Positions 35,366 through 44,296 of a DNA stretch of 47,458 bases are shown one piece after another (the first letter of the stretch is position 1; each line of letters opens with the position of its first letter). The position numbers and the translations under genes were made by a program. The stretch lies in the NCBI GenBank assembly GCA_944393405.1, contig CALYAC010000015.1, forward strand, positions 1 to 47,458. The letters run 5' to 3'. Below the pieces are notes generated by a model, which was not told the origin of the DNA, did not search any database, and worked only from the letters and a program-made list of their open reading frames with translations. Source of the stretch: an uncultured Clostridia bacterium (GTDB lineage: Bacteria; Bacillota_A; Clostridia; TANB77; CAG-508).

Positions 35366-37786
35366 TTAAAGAATGTATACTTTTCCTGTATATGCATCTA
35401 ATTCAATCATTTGCCCATCTTTAATTTCTTTTGTTCCATTTACTGTACCAACTATACAAGGCACATTAAATTCTCTAGAAAGTATAGCAGCATGACATGT
35501 AATTCCACCTTCATCAGTTATAAAGCCAGAAGCCTTTTCCATTGCTGAAACATAGTCTGGAGTTGTCATTGTTGCTACAATTATATCTCCTTTTTCCACT
35601 TTATAAATATCTTTATATGTTGTTAAAACTCTAGCTATGCCTTTTACTTTGCCTTTATTTGCAATACTTCCTGAAATTACTTTTTTATCTATCATTTCTT
35701 CATTATCTTGTGATATCTTATATGTTCTTGCAATTTCATTTTGTATTTCTATACTCTCGTTTCCAAATACTGTCTGAACTTCTCCATTAAGCCAAATCAT
35801 AGCAAAACCTTTTTTTCTGTTTTCTAGTGACTCTTTAATTTCATTTCCCATAATACCTTGATTTTTTAATATATCTAATATTTCTTTATCATCAAGCATA
35901 ATCAAATCTTCATCTGATATATTGGTTCTTTTAGAGATTTCCTTAAAAATAGTATGTCTTCCTACAAAAAATAGATGATCTGAATATTCTGTTGTATACG
36001 TTCTTAAAAAGATGAAATCTCTTATTGCTTTAATTAGCTTTTTAGCTTTTTGAGTAAATTTATATTCTTCTAGTATTTTTTTATATTCAATATCATTATT
36101 TTTTCTGACAATATTTATATTTTTAATTTTCTCTTCAACATCTTCATTTATTAAATTATCTAGTCTTGCTAAATAATCTTCTTTTGTAAATGATGTATCT
36201 TCAAATTCTAATGGTCCTTTTATCCATGCATATTTTTGCATATGTTCTTTAAGTAATTCTTCCATATTATCTCCATTTTTAATTTGCACTACTATTTTTA
36301 ACAAATCCAAAGGTTCCTCACTATATGAAAGAGGATAATAATTAGGACATGTAGAGATTTTCGAAAAAATAATCTCCATTTCTTTTTTAGTAAAATTAGT
36401 TTGAATTAATTCCTTTTCTAATCTATCTATCAAATAATCCTCTGGTCTTGTCATCCCTGGAATAAAACTTTTAATATACAAATCATTAAATTTTTCCATT
36501 TCTTTATATAATTCTACAAAACTTAATGTTTGTAAATTTTTATTCTTTAAATATTCCAAATATATTTTTACATCTTCTACTAAATTAAACTCTATATTTG
36601 CAAACTTTTCAAAAAAATTAATATCATTTTTAAAATATCTATCTAATTTATAGCATAATGTTTCAAAATCTGAATCTAATGAATATTCATCTCCATTTAA
36701 ACATAGATAATTTTGAGTTGCTATTTCGAACCCTAATAACTCTTTTTGATATTTTTCTATACTTGCATAAATTTCTGTGTTTTCTACAAACCAATTAAAT
36801 TTTCTTGCAACATAAAATTTCCAACTACCACTATTCTTTATTTTTTCTACTAATTTATTATTATTCACCAATGTGGTAATAGGTCTACATTGTAATATAT
36901 ATACATTATTTTCTTCAATTGCCCATTCAATATCTACAGGAAAGCCATAAAACTTTTCAATTTTCTTAATTTCATTTGATAGTTCTAAAATTTCTTCATT
37001 GTCTAACTTCTGTATATTACCTTGTTTTTCGTCCATCCATTCATTTTTATTATTGTACTTAACAAGTTTAATGTTCTGATTTTTTATTTCTTTTTTAACT
37101 AACTTATTTTCCTTTTTATTTACTATGTATGTATCTGGTGTAACTTTACCAGATACAATAGCTTCTCCTAATCCTAATACACTTTCAATAACTATTTCAT
37201 CTAAATTATTAGTAATTGGATTTATTGAAAAAGCTACTCCTGATACATCACTTTGTATCATTGTTTGTACAATTACTGCAACTGATATATTCGATGTATC
37301 ATTGTTTTTTATTCTATAGAATAAAGCTCGCTTACTAAAAAGAGAACTCCAACAATCTTTTATTCTATCTATAATTGTTATTTCATCTACATTTAAAAAT
37401 GATTCTAATTGTCCAGCCCATGCATGACTTTTTCCATCTTCTGATGTGGCAGATGATCTAACTGCAACATATTTACAATTCAATTTTTTATAGTTTTCAA
37501 GAATTTCATTTTTTATATCATCTGAAATTTCACATTTAGATATTTTTTCAATAATGTTATTTGAATTTTCGTCAATTTCTTTTTCATTGTCTATATCAGA
37601 ATTATTAATTATTTTCTGTATGTCTTCTTTTATATGATTTTCTTCTAAAAAATTATCAAATACATTAGCCATAATAACAAATCCGTTTGGAATATTGAAT
37701 TTATTATGATACATTTTTGCTAAAGATAAACCTTTGCCTCCAGCAATGTCTTTTTCGTTTAAATCCTCAAAAAATTTTATATTCAT
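35366..37786 (-). CDS. PEP-synthase/rifampicin-phosphotransferase-like dikinase
   Basis: 806 aa from the ATG at 37786, which has TAGGAG at SD distance. N-terminal ATP-binding part: AGGKGLSLAKM and VAVRSSATSEDGKSHAWAGQ. The C-terminal swivelling domain has the catalytic His in GGITCHAAILSRE. The C-terminal PEP-binding TIM barrel of true PEP synthase is absent and a helical domain (about 320-690) lies between, which is the layout of Rph antibiotic phosphotransferases. It would phosphorylate a substrate with the beta-phosphate of ATP. The substrate may or may not be rifampicin. It is the last gene of the operon with an XRE-HAD regulator. Confidence 0.83.
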   Translation of the reverse strand: MNIKFFEDLNEKDIAGGKGLSLAKMYHNKFNIPNGFVIMANVFDNFLEENHIKEDIQKIINNSDIDNEKEIDENSNNIIEKISKCEISDDIKNEILENYKKLNCKYVAVRSSATSEDGKSHAWAGQLESFLNVDEITIIDRIKDCWSSLFSKRALFYRIKNNDTSNISVAVIVQTMIQSDVSGVAFSINPITNNLDEIVIESVLGLGEAIVSGKVTPDTYIVNKKENKLVKKEIKNQNIKLVKYNNKNEWMDEKQGNIQKLDNEEILELSNEIKKIEKFYGFPVDIEWAIEENNVYILQCRPITTLVNNNKLVEKIKNSGSWKFYVARKFNWFVENTEIYASIEKYQKELLGFEIATQNYLCLNGDEYSLDSDFETLCYKLDRYFKNDINFFEKFANIEFNLVEDVKIYLEYLKNKNLQTLSFVELYKEMEKFNDLYIKSFIPGMTRPEDYLIDRLEKELIQTNFTKKEMEIIFSKISTCPNYYPLSYSEEPLDLLKIVVQIKNGDNMEELLKEHMQKYAWIKGPLEFEDTSFTKEDYLARLDNLINEDVEEKIKNINIVRKNNDIEYKKILEEYKFTQKAKKLIKAIRDFIFLRTYTTEYSDHLFFVGRHTIFKEISKRTNISDEDLIMLDDKEILDILKNQGIMGNEIKESLENRKKGFAMIWLNGEVQTVFGNESIEIQNEIARTYKISQDNEEMIDKKVISGSIANKGKVKGIARVLTTYKDIYKVEKGDIIVATMTTPDYVSAMEKASGFITDEGGITCHAAILSREFNVPCIVGTVNGTKEIKDGQMIELDAYTGKVYIL

Positions 37787-37788
37787 AT

Positions 37789-38205
37789 TTATTCTCCTAT
37801 CAAATCTAAAATTAAACTTTCCCAATCTTTTGTAGGTAATACTTTTATTTCCGTATTAGAATCATCACTATAGTATTCATTTATTACATTATCAAAGTTT
37901 TTATTTTTTATCTCTTTTGCATTTTTTGCAGATAATTTTATAGATTTATTATTAATTCCATTTTCAATTACTAACTCTTTAGTTCTAAAAGAAATTGATA
38001 AATCACATATTTTCTTTCCTACTAAACTATTAAAATAGCTCATAAAAGTTGCAAATTCTTCATTTGAGGCATCACCATAAAAGACCATACTAATGCAATT
38101 TCCTTTTTCTTCAATTTTTTCTAAATTTCTCTTAAATACAATAATCTTATTTACATCCATGAATTTTTTACTATCATATTCAAACATTAATACATATCTT
38201 CTCAT
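37789..38205 (-). CDS. Hypothetical protein of the dikinase operon, 138 aa
   Basis: No family was recognised. Predicted alpha/beta, soluble; N-terminus MRRYVLMFEYDSKKF. Its start overlaps the end of the XRE-HAD gene by four bases (ATGA), and its stop lies two bases before the dikinase start, so all three are translationally linked. Possible roles as specificity or regulatory partner are speculation. Confidence 0.7.
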   Translation of the reverse strand: MRRYVLMFEYDSKKFMDVNKIIVFKRNLEKIEEKGNCISMVFYGDASNEEFATFMSYFNSLVGKKICDLSISFRTKELVIENGINNKSIKLSAKNAKEIKNKNFDNVINEYYSDDSNTEIKVLPTKDWESLILDLIGE

Positions 38206-39245
38206 AGCTCTATTCCTCCATCTTCATTGACTTTCATTCTTTCATTTAGTTTTTCAATACATTGTGCTATTCCATATGAATTTTCCCAATTTCCTATTAT
38301 AATATTATTATCACTACTTGCTATTTCTCCGATATTTGATGGTGCAATAAATACTGTTTTTATTCCGATTTCATTCATTCTTTGTTTGTTCGTTGTATAC
38401 ATTTTTAAATCTTCATCTTGTGAATCACCACCGATTATAACGAATGGAATATCATTTTTTTCTTTTAATCTTTTAGATAACATATATACAACTTCTGATT
38501 TAGAATGTTTCTTTGGTTTTATATCACATTCTTTTCCATATGCATCATAATATGTAACAGTCTCTATATCATTACTTCCAATTACTTCCTCTATTTTTTC
38601 ACTTGCTTCTGCTAAATCGGTTCTAGAGATATCATCAAAAATTATGTTATAAAAACTTGTAACTTCTGGTGTAATCTTACCACCATATTGCTCAGCAATT
38701 TTTTCTATTTCATCTCTCTTTTCTAATATTCTGGTATCTAATGTTAATAACTTGCTAGACTTATCTTTCTTAATGATAAAGCCACAATATTCAGCCACCA
38801 CTCCATCAAATAAGTTTGGTAACCCATAATTTTGTGCAAGTTCATTTAGTAATTTATATTTACTTTTAGCTGATTCAAATGATGAACCTGTTATCATTGT
38901 TATTTGTAACTCACAATTAGATTTTGATTGCATTGCTATAATAGAGTCAAAAAATTTCCTTACGTTCTCAGCTCCGCCTTTTAACAATAAATCTGTAGTA
39001 CCAGAATAATCTAAAAATAGTGGTATAACTTTCTTCTTTTCTATTTCTTTATATTCTAATATATCACCTGGTTGACATTCTAAAGCCTTACATATACCAT
39101 CTAGTGTACTAAATCTAATTGCAGAAATATTACCATTTTTAATATTAGAAAGATTTACTGTAGAAATCCCTACTTCTTCTGCTAATTTTACAAGTGTATA
39201 TCCTTTTTTCTTCATTAGTTTATCTAGATTTGTAACTATAGCCAT
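38202..39245 (-). CDS. XRE regulator fused to a HAD-like hydrolase
   Basis: 347 aa. Residues 1-65 are a Cro/CI-type HTH (YTLVKLAEEVGISTVNLSNI, then LDGICKALECQPGDIL). From about 72 a HAD Cof-like domain follows: motif I LDYSGTT, motif II TGSS, motif III Lys in KPKKHSKSEVV, motif IV GGDSQDEDLK. In motif I the second Asp of DxDGT is Ser81, so phosphatase activity may be lost and the domain could be a ligand sensor. It has its own promoter (39274-39303) and leads a three-gene operon. Confidence 0.8.
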   Translation of the reverse strand: MAIVTNLDKLMKKKGYTLVKLAEEVGISTVNLSNIKNGNISAIRFSTLDGICKALECQPGDILEYKEIEKKKVIPLFLDYSGTTDLLLKGGAENVRKFFDSIIAMQSKSNCELQITMITGSSFESAKSKYKLLNELAQNYGLPNLFDGVVAEYCGFIIKKDKSSKLLTLDTRILEKRDEIEKIAEQYGGKITPEVTSFYNIIFDDISRTDLAEASEKIEEVIGSNDIETVTYYDAYGKECDIKPKKHSKSEVVYMLSKRLKEKNDIPFVIIGGDSQDEDLKMYTTNKQRMNEIGIKTVFIAPSNIGEIASSDNNIIIGNWENSYGIAQCIEKLNERMKVNEDGGIEL

Positions 39246-39273
39246 AGTTTATTCTCCTCCATTCAACAATTAA

Positions 39274-39303
39274 ATCATATCATATTATAATCATTTTTGT
39301 CAA
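39274..39303 (-). promoter_or_regulatory. Promoter of the XRE-HAD operon
   Basis: TTGACA (39303-39298) and TATGAT (39279-39274) on the minus strand with an 18-bp spacer, about 30 bases before the ATG at 39245. Repeated TGATA/ATCAT elements in and around it could be the XRE binding site, but no clean palindrome was found. Confidence 0.7.
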
Positions 39304-39372
39304 TTATTATATCGTTTATCATTATGTTTTATTTATTTTTCGTTATTTTTATTAGTAGTATTGTGTATGTTA

Positions 39373-39401
39373 TAAAAAAATAAAGCACTTATAAAAGTAC
39401 T
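39373..39401 (-). terminator. Terminator of the broken Nudix gene
   Basis: On the minus strand AGTACTT and AAGTGCT pair around TTAT, followed by TTATTTTTTT. It separates the Nudix pseudogene from the XRE-HAD operon. Confidence 0.7.
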
Positions 39402-39422
39402 CTATTTATTATTATTTTTTTA

Positions 39423-39936
39423 TTATATTTTTTCAATTTCTTCTTTAAGTAACTGGTTTACAAATTCCCATCTATACTTTAATAAAATGTCCATTCTTTA
39501 CTAAATCATCAATTTCTTCCCATGTTGCCCATTTTGCATCTGATACTTCATCTTCTTTAAATCGTATTTCAGATATATCATAATTGTATTTTAAAACATA
39601 TGTATCTATCCAAACATTTCCTGTTTTAAACTTTCTAATTAATCTTAAATTTTCTTGATTAATATCTATATTTAATTCTTCCTTTGCTTCTCTAACAATA
39701 GTCTGCAATGAATTTTCTCCTACCATAACTGATCCACCAACTGTCATAGACCATACATTAGATTGTAATCTCTTTTGAGGTGACCTTTTTTGAATCAGAA
39801 TTTTATTTTCACTATTGATAATCCATACATCTGCTCCCAAATGATAAAGTCATCTATCAAAAACTTTTTGATCATATTTTTCCATTATTTCTCCTGTTGG
39901 ATTACCTTCTCCATCTAATACTTCCCATAATTCCAT
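39423..39936 (-). pseudogene. Broken Nudix hydrolase, IPP-isomerase-like subgroup
   Basis: An ATG at 39936 with SD TAGGAGG starts MELWEVLDGEGNPTGEIM, typical of this Nudix group. The frame is cut by TGA at codon 30 (after KVFDR), then continues LYHLGADVWIINSENK with a good Nudix box GGSVMVGE...REAKEELNI. Near the end one extra base gives a stop after GHFIKV; the other frame restores YRWEFVNQLLKEEIEKI to a TAA at 39425-39423. Two separate lesions argue for a true pseudogene. An internal start could still give a 122-aa Nudix core. Confidence 0.78.
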
Positions 39937-39980
39937 AAATAAACCTCCTATAATTTATAAATATAACTCTATATATTACT

Positions 39981-40370
39981 CTATATCATAGCAGAAATTA
40001 ATATCATATTTTTATCTGGATCTAATACACCATATTCAGCTTTTCCATAATCTGTTTCTGTATATTCCTCAAAAAATCCTATATTATTTTGTTTTAATTC
40101 TTTATATAAATCTTTTATTTCTTTATGATCACTATACTCAAATTTTATTAAATTACTACTATTTACTTTACTTGGATAATTACTTATCTCATTTTTTACA
40201 GTATCATAGCTTTCTAACATTATTATTATTCCATCTTTTCTTAGTTCAGCCCAAGTAACTGGCTCCCCTTCTGTCATTTCTGTTATAAATTTAAAATTCT
40301 TTTCATAAAATTGTATAGAATTTTGTACATCTTCAACAACTAATTCATTTACAATACTTGTTAAACTCAT
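39981..40370 (-). CDS. VOC-family protein (glyoxalase/bleomycin-resistance fold)
   Basis: 129 aa, a single VOC unit of two beta-alpha-beta-beta-beta modules: VVEDVQNSIQFYEKNFKF in the first, DLYKELKQNNIGFFEEY and EYGVLDPDKNMILI in the second. The first metal His position is not obvious. Substrate unknown; drug binding or lyase function are both known in the family. Confidence 0.82.
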   Translation of the reverse strand: MSLTSIVNELVVEDVQNSIQFYEKNFKFITEMTEGEPVTWAELRKDGIIIMLESYDTVKNEISNYPSKVNSSNLIKFEYSDHKEIKDLYKELKQNNIGFFEEYTETDYGKAEYGVLDPDKNMILISAMI

Positions 40371-40532
40371 CTAAACTCCCCTTTTCTTATATCATAAACT
40401 TAATCTCATTTTTATAAATTAAATTTCAACCATTACTATCTATAAGTTTTCTTTTGGTTTAACTTTTAATCCCAATAATCTCTGAATTACATATATGACT
40501 CATCTTCTAATTTTATATCTAGTTTTTAATTT

Positions 40533-41059
40533 TTACAATGTAATCCAATATTTTTTTATTGGTAAACCGGTTTCTTCTTCTATAACAATACTATCTAATA
40601 TTCCACCACATTTTCCATTACTTTCCAAGAACCAATATTTCCTGTATATGCTCCTAGTAACACTTTATTTATATCTTTTTTCATTGCTTCTTTTAATGTT
40701 AATTTCAATAATTCTGTGGCATATCCTTTTTTTCTTTCAGACGGCCTTATTCCATATCCTATATGTCCCCAATATTTTAAACCTCTTTCTGTTAAATAAT
40801 GTCTTAAATTTGATGCTCCTAATATTTTGTTATTATCATCGTCATATAACCAATATGTTGTTGATGCTGCATATCCATCTAAATTTTCTCCTCTTTCTAC
40901 TTCTTCTACCCTTGCAAGCATTTCTTCAAAATATTCTTCTGTGTGATATTTCAAATGCAATGGCCATGGTGCTATTCTTGACCCTTCCATATTCCATTCA
41001 TCCATCATATCTTTATATTCATTATAATATTCTTTATTTGGTTTAATTAATTTTATCAT
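40533..41059 (-). pseudogene. Frameshifted GNAT acetyltransferase
   Basis: The open part (41059-40595) encodes a GNAT domain with GIRPSERKKGYATELLKLTL and ends abnormally after GSWKVMENVVEY. In the next frame the expected C-terminus continues as KCGGILDSIVIEEETGLPIKKYWITL to a TAA at 40535-40533. One missing A in the AAAA run of the GAAAATGT stretch explains it. The intact form would closely resemble the GNAT part of the GNAT-DUF402 fusion at 6610. The loss removes the last strands, so the truncated product is likely inactive. Confidence 0.78.
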
Positions 41060-41075
41060 ATCTATTTTCTTTCTT

Positions 41076-41600
41076 TTATTTATTTTTTGTTTCTATTGTT
41101 TTTCTATCAAATCTATACATACCAATTATTGTAGAAATTGTCATTAAAAGATCAGAAATTGTTGCTGTATAAGCTTGACATACAATGTCATATATTATCC
41201 ACAATATTATATTTACCAATGAAGTTCTTCTTATATTTTTTTCTTTTTCTTGTATTATTGTTAAAGTGTATAATATAGAGCATATTATAGGAAGAATATC
41301 TATAATATTATTAAATGTGATTACACCTAATATAATTGATATAACTATATAGATACCTATTATTATCTTAGGTACTTGTTGTTGTTTATTTTCAAAAATC
41401 TTATTAATAAATGTTTGTATTATTGCAAAAAAGCAAATTACAGCTCCGCTATAACTTTGTAGCAAAATGAAATTTATCGCTGAAAAAAGATTTGCTAAAA
41501 TAAACATTAAAATAATTTGCTTTTTATTTTTCATTTGCATTGAAAGAACATTTGCTATTATAACTAATATTCCAAAAAATTGTGCAACTATAAACATCAT
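41076..41600 (-). CDS. YgjV-family inner membrane protein
   Basis: 174 aa with about five or six hydrophobic segments. The pattern (AQFFGILVIIANVLSMQMKNKKQIILMFILANLFSAINFILL shared across segments 1-2, and a conserved LWIIYDI) fits the Imp-YgjV family, whose function is unknown. It lies between two GNAT genes. Confidence 0.8.
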   Translation of the reverse strand: MMFIVAQFFGILVIIANVLSMQMKNKKQIILMFILANLFSAINFILLQSYSGAVICFFAIIQTFINKIFENKQQQVPKIIIGIYIVISIILGVITFNNIIDILPIICSILYTLTIIQEKEKNIRRTSLVNIILWIIYDIVCQAYTATISDLLMTISTIIGMYRFDRKTIETKNK

Positions 41601-41642
41601 TTACTCCTTTTAATATGATTTTCTTTATTATTATTTACAAAA

Positions 41643-42452
41643 CTATTTTTTCAAATAATAATATACAACACATAAATCTTTAAAACCTATTTTTTCATAC
41701 ATTTTATTTGGATAATATCCTTGTTCTGTTTGCAAATAAGTTGTACTAATATTTTTAGATTTACACATTTGTAATTGTTGTTTCAATACTTCTTTGCCAA
41801 TACCTTTATTCCTATACTCTTTCTTTATTGCCAAACTATAGATTCCATAAATTTTATCATTATAATTACTTTGTGTAACTCCAACTATTTTATCATCAAT
41901 TTTTATATAATAGAATTCACTTTCTATATCATTATAAATTTTCTTATAATTCATATAACCTTCTTTATAACCTTCATCTAAATCCCCATAAGGATCATCT
42001 TCGTCTTCTGTTTTATAGCACGCCATTACCAAATTTGCATATTCTTGCATATCTGTTGTTAATTCAAGTTTTACATCAAATTTGCAATTTGTTTTTATAT
42101 CATCTAGTTTGGAAAAATCATTATATATTTGCCATACCTCTGTTGAAACTAGTTCGAATTTATCTGCTGTAAAATATTCATTTCTGTTATCATACAATTC
42201 CTTCATAAACGGAATTAAATATACTGTAGTATTTCTATTTATTCTGCTAAAAGTTTTATCCGCTTCATTTATAATATTAATAAATTCTTGCTTATTCCTA
42301 ACATCAAAATTTGAAATAAAATTACTATAACAATCATCTATTCTGTTATTATACTCAATATCATAATTATCTCTGTGGATAACATTAAAGCTTAGTCCTT
42401 CAAATCCTTTTGTATGTAAATTATATATATCTTTTACTAATTCTATATCCAA
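41643..42452 (-). CDS. GNAT N-acetyltransferase with N-terminal extension
   Basis: 269 aa. The last 140 residues are a GNAT domain (SLAIKKEYRNKGIGKEVLKQQL, then PNKMYEKIGFKDLC). The first 125 residues (YNLHTKGFEGLSFNV...) are not obviously GNAT and may be a degenerate second copy, as in the two-domain proteins at 8513 and 32076. Acceptor unknown. Confidence 0.8.
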   Translation of the reverse strand: MDIELVKDIYNLHTKGFEGLSFNVIHRDNYDIEYNNRIDDCYSNFISNFDVRNKQEFINIINEADKTFSRINRNTTVYLIPFMKELYDNRNEYFTADKFELVSTEVWQIYNDFSKLDDIKTNCKFDVKLELTTDMQEYANLVMACYKTEDEDDPYGDLDEGYKEGYMNYKKIYNDIESEFYYIKIDDKIVGVTQSNYNDKIYGIYSLAIKKEYRNKGIGKEVLKQQLQMCKSKNISTTYLQTEQGYYPNKMYEKIGFKDLCVVYYYLKK

Positions 42453-42532
42453 TTCTTGTACTCCCTCTATATATCAACCATTAATATATTTTGTAAGTGT
42501 CATAATGAAAACTTTTTTGTTAATTCAATTCT

Positions 42533-42601
42533 TTAAACTTCGTTTTTTGTTAAATAGCTACTTCCACCTTTTCCTTTGTCTAACTCTATTCTGCTAAACA
42601 T
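42533..42601 (-). other. Possible 22-codon coding remnant
   Basis: ATG at 42601 opens MFSRIELDKGKGGSSYLTKN, overlapping the end of the cytidine deaminase gene. No family was recognised and no SD is convincing. It may be the lost end of another gene. The rest of 42453-42532 shows nothing else. Confidence 0.2.
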
Positions 42602-43007
42602 TTTTATTACTTTCAGTTTTAGTTATATACATTTCTGGTAATAAATCTTTAAGTTTGTATATTTTATTTTCAGCCACCATGACTTCTGTATTTAGATTTT
42701 TATCATTTACCATACGAATTAGTTCTCTACATCTACCACATGGTGCATAAATTTGTCCTTTTGCTGAATAAGCAACAATTTTATCAATTTCACTCTCGTT
42801 ATTTTTTAACATTTCTGCTATTGCTCCATATTCTGCACAGTTTCCTAATGCACAATTAGAGTCTATACTTATTCCTGTATATATGTTTCCATTTTTTGTT
42901 AGCAATGCACATCCTACATGTCCACAAGTAGCATATTCACTTAATTTTCTTTTTATTGCCAACTTTTTTGCTTCATCTATTAATCTTGTAAAATCTTTGT
43001 TGTCCAT
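42594..43007 (-). CDS. Cytidine deaminase-like zinc deaminase
   Basis: 137 aa. Zinc site Cys57-Ala-Glu59 (NCAEYGAIAEM) and PCGRC (Cys90, Cys93) give the standard three-Cys tetrameric CDA. The N-terminus (KRKLSEYATCGHVGCALLTKNG) differs from classic cdd (which has YSxFxVGAAL), so blasticidin-S-deaminase-like or other nucleoside specificity is possible. The SD GGAGGAA is clear. Confidence 0.85.
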   Translation of the reverse strand: MDNKDFTRLIDEAKKLAIKRKLSEYATCGHVGCALLTKNGNIYTGISIDSNCALGNCAEYGAIAEMLKNNESEIDKIVAYSAKGQIYAPCGRCRELIRMVNDKNLNTEVMVAENKIYKLKDLLPEMYITKTESNKNV

Positions 43008-43046
43008 TATTTCCTCCTATTTCTATCATTTTTATATTTATATCTT

Positions 43047-43628
43047 CTACTCTACTTTACCTAGTAAAGTATTATATGAATTAAAATATACTACATCTTT
43101 ATAGTTTCTTAGTTCTTTCTTAGGTATTATCTCACTATCATCTTTATATCCTAATGTCAGTAATGCTATTAATTCTATATTATCTGGTAATTTCAATATT
43201 TCTCTAGATATTTTTTTATCGTCAATATGTTTTTGATGATTTATAAAACAACTTAAAATACAAGTACCAATTTCAAAACTCTCTGCTGCTATTATCATAT
43301 TTTCAATTGATAAGGCAGAGCTTAATATATATTCTTTATATTTAGGATCATAATTTTTGTTAGCTAAAATTGCAATAATAACTGGCGCATCTTTTATAAA
43401 TTGTCTATCTTCATAATTTAATGCTAACTTTTCTTTAATCTTTTTATCTCTTATTATAATATACTCTGTAACTTGACAATCTGGTTTTGGTTTACCTCCA
43501 AAAGGAGCATTTCTTCCACAATTTATTATATTTTCTATTATATCATCTGAAATATTTTTATTTAAATATTTTCTATGGCTTCTTCTATTCATTATTAAAT
43601 TTGCAATGTCATTACCCTCTTCATACAT
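43047..43628 (-). CDS. Nitroreductase-family flavoprotein
   Basis: 193 aa from the ATG at 43628, with AAGGTGG upstream. FMN-binding start IMNRRSHRKYLNKNI, ecapable helix ENIINCGRNAPFGGKP, then IENMIIAAESFEIGTCIL and a final IALLTLGY make a standard NfsA/FRP-like NADH-dependent FMN reductase. Substrate unknown. Confidence 0.86.
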   Translation of the reverse strand: MYEEGNDIANLIMNRRSHRKYLNKNISDDIIENIINCGRNAPFGGKPKPDCQVTEYIIIRDKKIKEKLALNYEDRQFIKDAPVIIAILANKNYDPKYKEYILSSALSIENMIIAAESFEIGTCILSCFINHQKHIDDKKISREILKLPDNIELIALLTLGYKDDSEIIPKKELRNYKDVVYFNSYNTLLGKVE

Positions 43629-43683
43629 ATATATCAACCACCTTAAAATATTTATATCATACTTAAATATTATTCTATTACTT

Positions 43684-44244
43684 CTATTTATACATTTTCA
43701 GTTTTTCATTTAGTTTTCTATATATTGGTATCATTTTTGGTTCGTTTGTGATTTTTTCTACTTTATCAATATCAACCCATTTCACACCACTATTTTCATC
43801 TTCTTTTATTTTTAATTCTTCACTTTCATCAGCTTCAAATAAGAAACAGCAATCTAAATGTAAATGTGAAGACACAAATTTTTCTCTTTTTATATGGCTA
43901 TCTACCGTTATTATTTGAAGTCCGTATATTCCATCACTTAATAATTTCAAATTTTTTAATCCTGTTTCTTCTCCTGCTTCTTTTAATGCTACATGTAATA
44001 AGTTGCTATCTCCATCTGCATGCCCACCAGTCCATGACCATGATTTATATATATTATGATAAATCATTAATATTTTTGTTTTTTCTTTGTTTGTAATCCA
44101 GTTTGATGCAGTAAAATGGCATAGCTTATTTTCTCTTGTTAATACGTCTTCAAATTCATTTATACATTTAAGCATTACTTCTTTGTCACATTTTTCCTGC
44201 TCATTATATATTTCATAATTTTCTAATTGCTCTTTTAAATTCAT
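43684..44244 (-). CDS. Nudix hydrolase
   Basis: 186 aa with an N-terminal extension (CINEFEDVLTRENKLCHFTASNWI) typical of ADP-ribose-type or YjhB-like Nudix proteins. The box GGHADGDSNLL..KEAGEETGL lacks the first Glu (Ser80) and has Lys for Arg (Lys88), but keeps the catalytic EE (E92, E93). Activity may differ. Substrate unknown. Confidence 0.82.
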   Translation of the reverse strand: MNLKEQLENYEIYNEQEKCDKEVMLKCINEFEDVLTRENKLCHFTASNWITNKEKTKILMIYHNIYKSWSWTGGHADGDSNLLHVALKEAGEETGLKNLKLLSDGIYGLQIITVDSHIKREKFVSSHLHLDCCFLFEADESEELKIKEDENSGVKWVDIDKVEKITNEPKMIPIYRKLNEKLKMYK

Positions 44245-44296
44245 TTAACATTACTCCTATATATTTATTATTTGTTTTATAGATTTCGCATAACTA

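Noticed and set aside
39841..39936. In-frame TGA read as Trp (genetic code 4)
   Set aside because: Many genes here end with TGA and use TGG for Trp, and the same gene has a second, frameshift lesion, so a pseudogene is simpler.
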